Shown here piece after piece: positions 1-5,585 of a stretch of 5,585 nucleotides of DNA; position 1 is the first letter of the stretch, and every line of letters begins with the position of its first letter. The stretch spans positions 1-5,585 of the forward strand of contig JABSRS010000249.1 of the NCBI GenBank assembly GCA_013214885.1. Reading direction: 5' to 3'. Origin of the DNA: Gammaproteobacteria bacterium (lineage in GTDB: Bacteria; Pseudomonadota; Gammaproteobacteria; Enterobacterales; Psychrobiaceae). The position numbers and the translations under genes are program-made. The notes under the pieces were generated by a model. That model did no database searches and had not been told where the DNA came from. It saw only the letters and a list, made by a program, of their open reading frames with translations.

Positions 1-557
1 CTTTCCTTACTTTCCAGCTCGGTTGCAGGTAAAGCCTCAATTACCCAACATTCTTCACCATTGCGTATTTCTTCGCGTAAGATGGTATAGATGCGTTTCT
101 TACCAGCGATCTCACCATCGAGAATTTCAAAATCTTCAAAACTAAAGTCAGTACCGACAAAGCTATCAGTCTTTGAGCTACCAGAAATACGGCGAGTCTT
201 GCGTAGCGCTGGTAAATATAACCAACGATCATTTTCTCTAGTTTGGTGTTCTAACTGGACGAAGGAAGTCCCTTTGATATTTTTTGGAGAGCTAAACCTC
301 ATATAGGATTTGCGTAAAACAGGATTGCTATCATCTAAAATGAAGGTAGCTTTACGGATCCGCTTATTACCGTGGCTATTGATTAAGGTCATGGTTATTT
401 GAGCTACTTCACTAATTTCGGCTTTACGTGCCCGCTCATTTTTAACCATAATCTGCCGAGCCGATAATTGTTTTTCTTGGGCGATAGCTGGACTAATTAG
501 CATCGTAGCCAAGATCCCTTGGCTGAAGATCAGCGCTAATAATCTGTTAAATTTCAT
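1..557 (-). CDS. LolA-like outer membrane lipoprotein-sorting protein, C-terminus cut by window edge
   Basis: This frame stays open from the ATG at 557 to the left edge, giving 185 codons with the C-terminus missing. Residues 1-26 form a Sec signal peptide: a basic start (K2, R5), a hydrophobic core and an A-I-A/Q cleavage site after residue 26, so the mature protein should be periplasmic. Residues 96-141 carry the hallmark stretch of the LolA-like family found beside RND exporters (the PF17131 type): G-T-S-F near 96-99, W-L-Y-L-P-A-L at 112-118, a basic R-K-T-R-R run, then S-F-V-G-T-D-F-S-F-E-D at 132-142. By family it should have the LolA/LolB half-barrel fold that binds lipid or acyl chains. 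It lies 24 bases downstream of the RND exporter gene and is preceded by its own AAGGA site. I infer that it takes the substrate released by that exporter. It is not canonical LolA. The family assignment is strong, but the ligand is unknown. Confidence 0.87.
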   Translation of the reverse strand, partial: MKFNRLLALIFSQGILATMLISPAIAQEKQLSARQIMVKNERARKAEISEVAQITMTLINSHGNKRIRKATFILDDSNPVLRKSYMRFSSPKNIKGTSFVQLEHQTRENDRWLYLPALRKTRRISGSSKTDSFVGTDFSFEDFEILDGEIAGKKRIYTILREEIRNGEECWVIEALPATELESKE

Positions 558-563
558 CTCTAT

Positions 564-568
564 TCCTT
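564..568 (-). promoter_or_regulatory. Ribosome binding site fixing the LolA-like gene start
   Basis: AAGGA on the minus strand sits 6 bases before the ATG at 557, inside the 24-base gap after the exporter stop codon. It supports this ATG, which also begins an excellent signal peptide, over the later in-frame ATG at codon 19. Confidence 0.75.
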
Positions 569-581
569 AAATTAAGTAAAA

Positions 582-2915
582 TTAAATACGTGATGTAGCT
601 GGTTGCTTGGTGATGGTTACTGGTTCATCAGGCTCTTTAGCTGCAAATATAAATTTAGGTTTGACGATCGCAATGAGTGCTGGATATAGAAAGATCACAC
701 TTAATCCCATAATCAACATCGTGAATGACACTAAGTAGCCAAAAACTTGGACCGGTTTAAATGCCGAAAATATCAACATTGAGAAACCTAACATATTGGT
801 AAATGTATCAAAAAATACGGCTTTGCCAGAAGTAACCGCCGTTAGCGATAAGGCCTCTGAATAATTACCTAAACTGATCATATTTATCCGTAATTTACTC
901 AAATAGTGAATTGAAAAATCAATTCCGATCCCTATGGCTATCCCCGTAATAATCGAAGTTGGCATATCTAAACGCAGACCATAAAATCCCATGTAGGCGA
1001 AAGTCAAAATGACCCCAAATGCAATAGGTAATACCCCAAGTAGGCCAGCAGAAAAAGAGCGATAAGCGAGGGAACATAGAACGATTATCAATAAGAGTGC
1101 AACAATAATGTTTTCAATTTTACCCTTGATGATGTAATCCACTTTGGCTAGCCATAAGATTATGTCACCACCAAAATCAGCGGATGCCCCTTGCGGTAAA
1201 TGTTGATCTAAATAATGCTTTGCGGTCAAATAGAGCGCTCGGTGTTCATCAGGATTTGAAGTCTTTAACATCACCTGAATTTTTGCCCGTTGATACTGAT
1301 AATCGACCAAATTTGAAAAATCACCCGGATCGCCAGACATATCATATAGCAGCATATATTGAGCAAGTTGTTCGTCAGATGCTATTGGTGTTTTTTGCTC
1401 ACTGTCGACATTGATGGCATCGGATATTTGATTAATGATGTCGCTAATCGAATGGGTATAACCAACACCTGGTTGTTGATCCATATAGGTTTGGAAATCT
1501 TTAATAAATTCAATATATTTAACGGTTTGAATGTCGCCACTGTTTTTGGCAGTGATCATAATGTTAAAATACCGAGCGCCAGCTAGTGAGTCATTAAATA
1601 CGTTAAATGCAACTCTTGCTTGATTGTCTGGCTTAAATAAATCTAAAAAATCTAAGCCCGTCTTGATTTGACTAATGCCATAAACGCCGATTAAGGTTAA
1701 ACACAGATAGCTAAAAACTACCTTAAATTTATGTCGTAGAGAAAAAGCAGTGACTGTGATTAACAACCGGTCTAATGTTGACGTACCTGCCCGTTGCTGC
1801 TGATCTTTGCGATCTTTAATGTTAATGCATAACTGCAAAATAGCTGGTAATACCGTAACATTGATTAACCAAGCACCAAGAATTCCGACCATCGAAGCAA
1901 TGGCGAATTCTTTGATCATTAATATTTCGAAAACCGCTAATGATGCGGCCCCAAGCGCTGAAGTGACGCCGACGAGTATTAAAGATGGTAGTACTTTGGC
2001 TAAAGCCTGTTGTACTCGTGTTTTACTCGATACCGGTTCATTATAATAATAAATTAGAATGTGAATCGAATAGGAGCTAGCAATAGTGACCAGCAGTAAT
2101 GGCAGAGCCGTCGATACTGCCGTTTGAGGTAATCCCAAATGCCCCATCATTCCCATAGCCCAGATAATGCTTAAGATGACGCAAATCATCGGTAATACTA
2201 CACCGCGCACATTTCTAAAGCAGACAAATAAACCAATCATAATTAGCAATAACGCTAATGGGATTAGGGTTGCAGTGTCTTTTTGAATACCACCATCAAT
2301 CTCTTGAGTAAAGATTGGTTCACCAGTGACATAAATTTGTTCGGGTCCTTGGTATTTATCAACAATGGCATAAACTTGATTATATAAGGTCGCTTGATCG
2401 TATCCTGGATCCACCTGTGCAGTGATCACTGTAAACTGGCTATCCCCAGATACCAGTCGATTATTGACTAGGATATTACGTTTGACTTCTTGCTCAAGAG
2501 CTTTTAGCCCAGCGTTATCGGTTGGCACTGTTTTCATGAAAACACCAACATCAAGTCCCCAATCCTTACCAACAACATTATTAACGGTAGCTAAACTGTT
2601 GATTTGATCTGGTACTACAAAGTCGACTCGTTTCAGTTCATTTGAAATTTTTGCAACTTTAGCTAAGGTGCTACTTTGAAATATATTGCTATGGTGAATA
2701 CCGATCATTATTTCGGTTTTATCACCAAAAATATCATCAATGCGCTTTTTAGTCGCGACGATAGGATCGTTTTCGGGTAAATCGGCATCTTGATTGGTTC
2801 GAATGGTCATTTTAGATAAACCACTGCCAATAATGACGGTTATAAATAGCATCAATAGCAAAACTTTTATTGGATGCTTAGTGACAAGCTCTGCATACTT
2901 GTTGGTTAAATTCAT
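582..2915 (-). CDS. RND superfamily (MMPL-type) exporter
   Basis: A 777-residue inner-membrane protein of the COG1033/MMPL type, driven by the proton gradient and expected to move a lipid-like or hydrophobic substrate out of the membrane. The sequence shows the duplicated RND layout. TM1 is near 17-34, followed by a periplasmic domain at about 35-212. TM2-TM6 lie near 214-233, 238-257, 266-290, 309-329 and 337-362. TM7 is near 398-416, with a second periplasmic domain at about 417-600. TM8-TM12 lie near 602-618, 623-643, 652-672, 694-716 and 723-750. TM10 carries the family motif G-I-G-I-D-F-S-I-H, with D666 as the likely proton-relay residue; the matching TM4 motif reads A-S-S-Y-S-I-H with no acid. 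The length is normal for the family. It starts inside the monooxygenase stop codon (ATGA at 2912-2915), with AAGGG 6 bases upstream (2922-2926). It is not an AcrB-like drug pump, which would be about 1,030 residues. The substrate is unknown; the neighbours suggest the product of the two enzymes encoded upstream. Confidence 0.93.
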   Translation of the reverse strand: MNLTNKYAELVTKHPIKVLLLMLFITVIIGSGLSKMTIRTNQDADLPENDPIVATKKRIDDIFGDKTEIMIGIHHSNIFQSSTLAKVAKISNELKRVDFVVPDQINSLATVNNVVGKDWGLDVGVFMKTVPTDNAGLKALEQEVKRNILVNNRLVSGDSQFTVITAQVDPGYDQATLYNQVYAIVDKYQGPEQIYVTGEPIFTQEIDGGIQKDTATLIPLALLLIMIGLFVCFRNVRGVVLPMICVILSIIWAMGMMGHLGLPQTAVSTALPLLLVTIASSYSIHILIYYYNEPVSSKTRVQQALAKVLPSLILVGVTSALGAASLAVFEILMIKEFAIASMVGILGAWLINVTVLPAILQLCINIKDRKDQQQRAGTSTLDRLLITVTAFSLRHKFKVVFSYLCLTLIGVYGISQIKTGLDFLDLFKPDNQARVAFNVFNDSLAGARYFNIMITAKNSGDIQTVKYIEFIKDFQTYMDQQPGVGYTHSISDIINQISDAINVDSEQKTPIASDEQLAQYMLLYDMSGDPGDFSNLVDYQYQRAKIQVMLKTSNPDEHRALYLTAKHYLDQHLPQGASADFGGDIILWLAKVDYIIKGKIENIIVALLLIIVLCSLAYRSFSAGLLGVLPIAFGVILTFAYMGFYGLRLDMPTSIITGIAIGIGIDFSIHYLSKLRINMISLGNYSEALSLTAVTSGKAVFFDTFTNMLGFSMLIFSAFKPVQVFGYLVSFTMLIMGLSVIFLYPALIAIVKPKFIFAAKEPDEPVTITKQPATSRI

Positions 2916-4528
2916 GGTGATCCCTTAATGCCGATATCGGTTAGGTTATTTGCGATGAATTGGGTAATTAGATCTGGTATTTCCGTGGCGTTTTTAATGT
3001 GACCAGCCTGTTGAATATGGCAATCTGGTCTAACAAAAACAAAGGTATTTGATGATAAATTCTTATTTTGTAATGGAGTCAGCGACTCTCTGACTAAGCT
3101 GTAATGAAAAGATTCACCTTGTATTATGCTCTGGTTTGAGAGCTGGATAACTTGCAATGAGGGATGTTGAAAGGTAACTAATTGTTTTTTTATTTCATGC
3201 TGATCTGCGAGTAGTAATAAAGTATATTTATCGAGATTTAATAAAGGATAAAGCCGACTAATCGTGTGACCATTATTTAGCTGTAAATTAGCCATACGAT
3301 CACCAGCTCTAAATTGAGTTTGGTTATTTTGGTTAGAAATAAGCGCCTGATAACTATGGCTCATGCCCGAAGCTTCCATCACCATTTTCTTTTTTAATCT
3401 GGGATATTGACTCAATATCGGCAGGATGTTATCTCGCAACATAACGGTCAAAAAATTACTAGTGGTGAATAATCTATGTAATTTATCCGTGGAGCCTAAG
3501 ACTTGTTCAGCAATGAATCGACGTTCATTATTGTAACTTTGTAGTAATTTAATACTGGATTTGTTTTTGATAATCAAAGCTAATTTCCAAGCTAAATTAA
3601 AACTATCCTGGACTCCTAAATTGATACCTTGCCCTCCGACCGGGCTATGAATATGACATGCATCTCCGACTAAAATAACTCGCTGATGGACATACTGTTC
3701 AACTAGTTTGTTATTTAGCTTAGCCTTAGATAACCAATCAATATGCTCAAAACGTAAATCAGGAAAACCTCGTTCATCAAGTAATTTATTGAACAGTGTT
3801 TCATCGAAGGGAATATTGTTTAGCCTACTCTGTGGAGTATCAACAACAATGCGGTGCTTACCATTTGGCAGTGGAAATAACATAGTATAGCCTTTAGGCG
3901 AAAGGAAGGTATGCCCTTGGCTAAGGTTAATATTAGAGCGTTTAAATTGAGTTGTTAGCTGCCCGTCAGCGACAATAAAGCTTTCATCATAATGTCGTCC
4001 GGGAAAACCTATTTCTAAGTTCTTTCTGACAATACTTTGAGCACCGTCGCAACCTATCACAAAGTCATGATTTTGAGAGTAGTCTGTATCATCACTACGT
4101 AAATATGCGATAATATTACTGTCCGTTTGATTTAGGTTTGTTAACTCGACGCCATACTCAATAGTGCCTCCTAAGGTCTCATACTGCTCAGCGAGTAACT
4201 CTTCAAGTCTGTATTGTTCCAAGCTAAATACGCGGTCAAAATTAGGAATATCTAATAATGAAAAATCGAAATTGAATACATGGCTGCGTTCTGAGTGGAT
4301 ATTCATTTTTTTAACCGCTAACGCATGTTGTTTTATTTTCTGACCTATACCAATGAGTTCAAGCAATTCAACTGTGCGGGCGTGGAGGCTAAATGCCTTT
4401 GAGAAAGGTAGTCGTACCGTACGTTTTTCAATGATAGTACAAGGTATACCATAGGTTAATAATAAACATCCTAAAGTTAACCCCGCAGGGCCACCACCAA
4501 CGATGAGTACATTCTTATCGATGTTCAT
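2912..4528 (-). CDS. Group A FAD-dependent aromatic-type monooxygenase
   Basis: A 538-residue cytoplasmic flavoprotein of the PF01494 (p-hydroxybenzoate hydroxylase-like) superfamily. Such enzymes use NAD(P)H and O2 to hydroxylate phenols, polyketides or similar electron-rich substrates. Visible motifs are the N-terminal Rossmann G-G-G-P-A-G at 11-16 ending in E34 (the ribose-binding acid after the second strand), the A-R-T-V-E-L-L segment at 50-56, the DG motif C-D-G-A at 160-163, and the GD motif V-G-D-A-C-H with P-V-G-G-Q-G-I-N at 287-303. The region after about 400 resembles the thioredoxin-like C-terminal domain of the MhpA/RdmE/PgaE branch, including an F-V-R-P-D-C-H-I run at 497-504. 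The length fits that branch. There is no signal peptide or membrane segment. It overlaps the hotdog gene by 4 bases, with AAAGAG at 4536-4541 as a modest ribosome binding site. Its substrate cannot be read from sequence; the context suggests it modifies the hotdog enzyme's product. Confidence 0.92.
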   Translation of the reverse strand: MNIDKNVLIVGGGPAGLTLGCLLLTYGIPCTIIEKRTVRLPFSKAFSLHARTVELLELIGIGQKIKQHALAVKKMNIHSERSHVFNFDFSLLDIPNFDRVFSLEQYRLEELLAEQYETLGGTIEYGVELTNLNQTDSNIIAYLRSDDTDYSQNHDFVIGCDGAQSIVRKNLEIGFPGRHYDESFIVADGQLTTQFKRSNINLSQGHTFLSPKGYTMLFPLPNGKHRIVVDTPQSRLNNIPFDETLFNKLLDERGFPDLRFEHIDWLSKAKLNNKLVEQYVHQRVILVGDACHIHSPVGGQGINLGVQDSFNLAWKLALIIKNKSSIKLLQSYNNERRFIAEQVLGSTDKLHRLFTTSNFLTVMLRDNILPILSQYPRLKKKMVMEASGMSHSYQALISNQNNQTQFRAGDRMANLQLNNGHTISRLYPLLNLDKYTLLLLADQHEIKKQLVTFQHPSLQVIQLSNQSIIQGESFHYSLVRESLTPLQNKNLSSNTFVFVRPDCHIQQAGHIKNATEIPDLITQFIANNLTDIGIKGSP

Positions 4529-5265
4529 TGAGATACTCTTTGTGGTGAATTACCCTTAGTCATTAAATTGAGTAATTGCTTGCTTCGTTGACCACTTTTC
4601 TTTTTCATCAGCAGATTTTCCATTTTGGATAATTTTTGACGTGGTACTACTTTGAATGTGCCAAAGGTTCGAACGACAACGTCATTGTTCTGAGTAAAGT
4701 TAATATCGACTTGATAGTTTTCGCCAACAGGATGAATATTGACTGTTATATGAATACAAAAAGGAAAAGCGAATTTTTTATATTCACAATGAATATCATT
4801 AATAATCATTGAGACGTTATCCGGGTCATCGTCAACCAAAGCGGCCCATGATGCAATTGATAGCTGTCTTGTTGCTTCTAGAAAAATCATTCCTGGGATA
4901 TGCTGACCGCTAAAATGATCGAGTAGAAATTCGTTATCATTATCGATAATTAACTCAGATTGGTATTGGCCTGATGCAATGGTTCGTAATTTTGTGATTA
5001 ATACATTCTTTTGATTCGACTTATGCATCGCTTCTTTACTCTGCATAATAATGACATCAGAATTTTTTTTGTTATTCAATCGTGCGTTTTCATTACTAAT
5101 TTTTTGTCGACAGCCTTGATTTAAACCTTGAGCGGGCATGTAAAATGGATGTTCAATTGCTGATGGCGTTTGACTTAAGGTTTTTTTTATAAAATCGCTG
5201 TAGGTAATATATAATTTGTCCTGCGATAAACTAGAAAATCTGTCGCCTACCACAAACTGTAACAT
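4525..5265 (-). CDS. AfsA-type hotdog protein (butyrolactone/butenolide biosynthesis-like)
   Basis: A 246-residue protein with an A-factor biosynthesis hotdog domain (PF03756 type) at about 78-207. AfsA in Streptomyces esterifies dihydroxyacetone phosphate with a beta-ketoacyl thioester. Motifs seen are M-H-K at 80-82 followed by N-V-L-I-T at 87-91; D-H-F-S-G-Q-H-I-P-G-M at 116-126; L-E-A-T-R-Q at 129-134, whose Glu and Arg match conserved residues tied to activity in AfsA/ScbA; and F-A-F-P-F at 165-169. Streptomyces AfsA proteins are about 300 residues with two tandem hotdog repeats; here only one clear copy is present, after a poorly conserved 77-residue N-terminus (G-D-R-F at 7-10, A-Q-G-L-N-Q-G at 45-51). 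A basic tail follows at about 209-246. There is no signal peptide, so it should act in the cytoplasm. It is the first gene of the operon. The ATG at 5265 is chosen because AAGGA lies 6 bases upstream. The family call is good; the exact reaction is inferred, and a different acyl acceptor is possible. Confidence 0.85.
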   Translation of the reverse strand: MLQFVVGDRFSSLSQDKLYITYSDFIKKTLSQTPSAIEHPFYMPAQGLNQGCRQKISNENARLNNKKNSDVIIMQSKEAMHKSNQKNVLITKLRTIASGQYQSELIIDNDNEFLLDHFSGQHIPGMIFLEATRQLSIASWAALVDDDPDNVSMIINDIHCEYKKFAFPFCIHITVNIHPVGENYQVDINFTQNNDVVVRTFGTFKVVPRQKLSKMENLLMKKKSGQRSKQLLNLMTKGNSPQRVSQ

Positions 5266-5271
5266 AGTAAT

Positions 5272-5276
5272 TCCTT
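5272..5276 (-). promoter_or_regulatory. Ribosome binding site of the hotdog gene
   Basis: AAGGA (within GAAGGAAT) lies 6 bases before the ATG at 5265. It is the best ribosome binding site in the region, it fixes this start, and it marks the head of the operon. Confidence 0.75.
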
Positions 5277-5282
5277 CATTTT

Positions 5283-5309
5283 TATTGAATCAATACGTGC
5301 CTGTATTGA
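5283..5309. promoter_or_regulatory. Candidate operator with three TATTGA half-sites
   Basis: On the plus strand the half-site TATTGA occurs at 5283-5288, its exact complement TCAATA at 5290-5295, and TATTGA again at 5304-5309. The outer pair forms a perfect 20-base dyad at 5290-5309, with 7-base arms TCAATAC/GTATTGA and a 6-base spacer (gtgcct). The inner pair forms a 13-base dyad centred on A5289. The two direct copies start 21 bases apart, about two helical turns. The element sits 18-44 bases upstream of the hotdog start codon and just downstream of the likely -10 box, where a bound dimer would block early transcription. The size and symmetry suit a TetR-, LuxR- or MarR-type dimer. The arms do not resemble the CG-rich ARE boxes of Streptomyces butyrolactone receptors as I know them. 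The cognate regulator is not in the window. Confidence 0.55.
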
Positions 5310-5329
5310 CTTTTAATCCAGCAATGTTA

Positions 5330-5335
5330 ATTATA
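5330..5335 (-). promoter_or_regulatory. Probable -10 box of the operon promoter
   Basis: A perfect TATAAT on the minus strand, 64 bases before the hotdog start codon. Transcription would begin near 5323, giving a leader of about 57 bases that contains the operator candidate. At 17-base spacing the -35 position (5353-5358) reads AAGAAA, a poor match to TTGACA, and there is no TG extension. The promoter may be weak or activator-dependent. The region is AT-rich, so a chance TATAAT cannot be excluded. Confidence 0.5.
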
Positions 5336-5414
5336 AATAACAATCATTCCTATTTCTTATTTAGAAAAACCATTTTTATTATCGGGGAGGCAAGAAGAGA
5401 TTGCCCTTTAATAT

Positions 5415-5428
5415 TGTCATTAACGACA
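5415..5428. repeat. Imperfect 14-base palindrome, possible protein-binding site
   Basis: TGTCATTAACGACA matches its own reverse complement at 12 of 14 positions (4-base arms TGTC/GACA around a TTAA core). It is about 80 bases upstream of the -10 box and overlaps the left arm of the longer inverted repeat at 5424-5460. The position would suit an activator or a distal operator. There is no evidence for a specific regulator. Confidence 0.3.
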
Positions 5429-5460
5429 TCGCTACGCCGCTTTTAGTAGGATCGATGTCG
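5424..5460. repeat. Strong inverted repeat upstream of the operon promoter
   Basis: Perfect 8-base arms CGACATCG (5424-5431) and CGATGTCG (5453-5460) enclose 21 bases. A further CTAC (5432-5435) pairs with GTAG (5446-5449) after a 3-base bulge, leaving a 10-base loop. This gives a 12-base-pair hairpin, rich in G and C for this intergenic region. No T-run follows on either strand, so it is not a standard intrinsic terminator. It could be a REP-like element, a processing structure at the end of an upstream transcript, or a binding site. Confidence 0.5.
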
Positions 5461-5466
5461 CATGCT

Positions 5467-5496
5467 AAAAAACCACTCAAAAGCTTCACGCTAGTG
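5467..5496 (-). terminator. Weak candidate terminator for an upstream minus-strand gene
   Basis: Read on the minus strand, CACTAGC (5496-5490) can pair with GCT (5484-5482) and AGTG (5477-5474), leaving a 5-base loop and a 4-base bulge. One base later comes a run of six T (5472-5467). The stem is short and interrupted, so efficiency would be low. Its place, about 50 bases after the possible stop codon at 5547-5549, is the main support. Confidence 0.3.
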
Positions 5497-5546
5497 CATA
5501 ATGCTGATCAGTCAAGACTAAATATTCAGGGCAATATTACGTGTGC

Positions 5547-5585
5547 TCAATAAACAAGCTGTAACACTTTTTCAGCATAGTCAGT
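5547..5585 (-). CDS. Possible C-terminal end of an upstream gene, cut by window edge
   Basis: The minus-strand frame starting at the right edge reads 12 codons (T-D-Y-A-E-K-V-L-Q-L-V-Y) and then TGA at 5547-5549. The residue mix looks like the helical end of a normal protein. A weak terminator candidate lies downstream, and the 281-base gap to the hotdog gene would be an ordinary intergenic distance. Twelve codons cannot establish a gene, and a plus-strand GTG frame also runs open through these bases. No function can be given. Confidence 0.3.
   Translation of the reverse strand, partial: TDYAEKVLQLVY

Noticed and set aside
1807..2046. Plus-strand frames antisense to the exporter and monooxygenase genes (for example 1807-2046, 2422-2607 and 3708-3890)
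   Set aside because: They are mirror frames of strong minus-strand coding sequence, with no recognisable domains and no own ribosome binding sites or promoters.
5306..5335. Plus-strand TTGACT as a -35 box for a rightward promoter
   Set aside because: The -10 region at proper spacing is poor (AATTAT), and no convincing plus-strand gene follows within the next 200 bases.
5389..5405. Small hairpin GGCAA-7-TTGCC in the intergenic region
   Set aside because: A 5-base stem with no T-run, lying upstream of the predicted transcription start. This is expected by chance.
5216..5446. 76-codon plus-strand frame spanning the hotdog gene start and the intergenic region
   Set aside because: Half of it is antisense to a well-supported gene, its protein matches no family I recognise, it has no good ribosome binding site, and it covers the operator and promoter candidates.
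5424..5460. Inverted repeat considered as an intrinsic terminator or integron attC site
   Set aside because: There is no T-run on either side in the right direction, and the GTTRRRY/RYYYAAC ends of an attC site are absent, as is any gene-cassette context.
5504..5511. Eight-base palindrome CTGATCAG
   Set aside because: It is a short self-complementary word, with flanks that do not extend the symmetry, so chance is sufficient.
5543..5585. Plus-strand GTG frame open to the right edge (V-L-N-K-Q-A-V-T-L-F...), a possible divergent gene start
   Set aside because: It needs a GTG start with only a loosely placed AGGG about 10 bases upstream and has no convincing plus-strand promoter. The minus-strand reading of the same bases, with a terminator candidate after it, is slightly better. 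Neither is proven.

Overview
The window looks like part of a secondary-metabolite or signal locus from a low-GC Gram-negative bacterium. It has an RND-superfamily exporter, a periplasmic LolA-type protein with a Sec signal peptide, strong AAGGA ribosome binding sites and AT-rich intergenic DNA. A gammaproteobacterium is my best guess, but that is inference from style rather than from a marker gene.

All supported genes lie on the minus strand and read from right to left. The right edge (about 5547-5585) may hold the last 12 codons of an upstream gene. A 281-base intergenic region (5266-5546) follows, with a weak candidate terminator, a strong inverted repeat, a perfect TATAAT -10 box and a compact three-half-site palindrome between that box and the first gene. 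Then comes a tightly packed operon: an AfsA-type hotdog protein (5265-4525), a group A FAD-dependent monooxygenase (4528-2912), an MMPL/RND exporter of 777 residues (2915-582), and a LolA-like outer-membrane-lipoprotein-sorting protein (557 to beyond the left edge). The first two junctions are 4-base ATGA stop/start overlaps and the third is a 24-base gap with its own ribosome binding site, so the four genes are almost certainly co-transcribed.

How they may work together (inference): in actinomycetes AfsA joins a beta-ketoacyl thioester to dihydroxyacetone phosphate, the first committed step to gamma-butyrolactone and butenolide signals. The hotdog protein here could make a related acyl ester or butenolide, the flavoprotein could hydroxylate or otherwise oxidise it, and the RND exporter with its periplasmic LolA-like partner could move the hydrophobic product out of the inner membrane and across the periplasm. 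The palindromic site beside the promoter suggests a dedicated regulator, possibly one that senses the product. No regulator, reductase or phosphatase gene is visible here, so the cluster probably continues beyond one or both edges.
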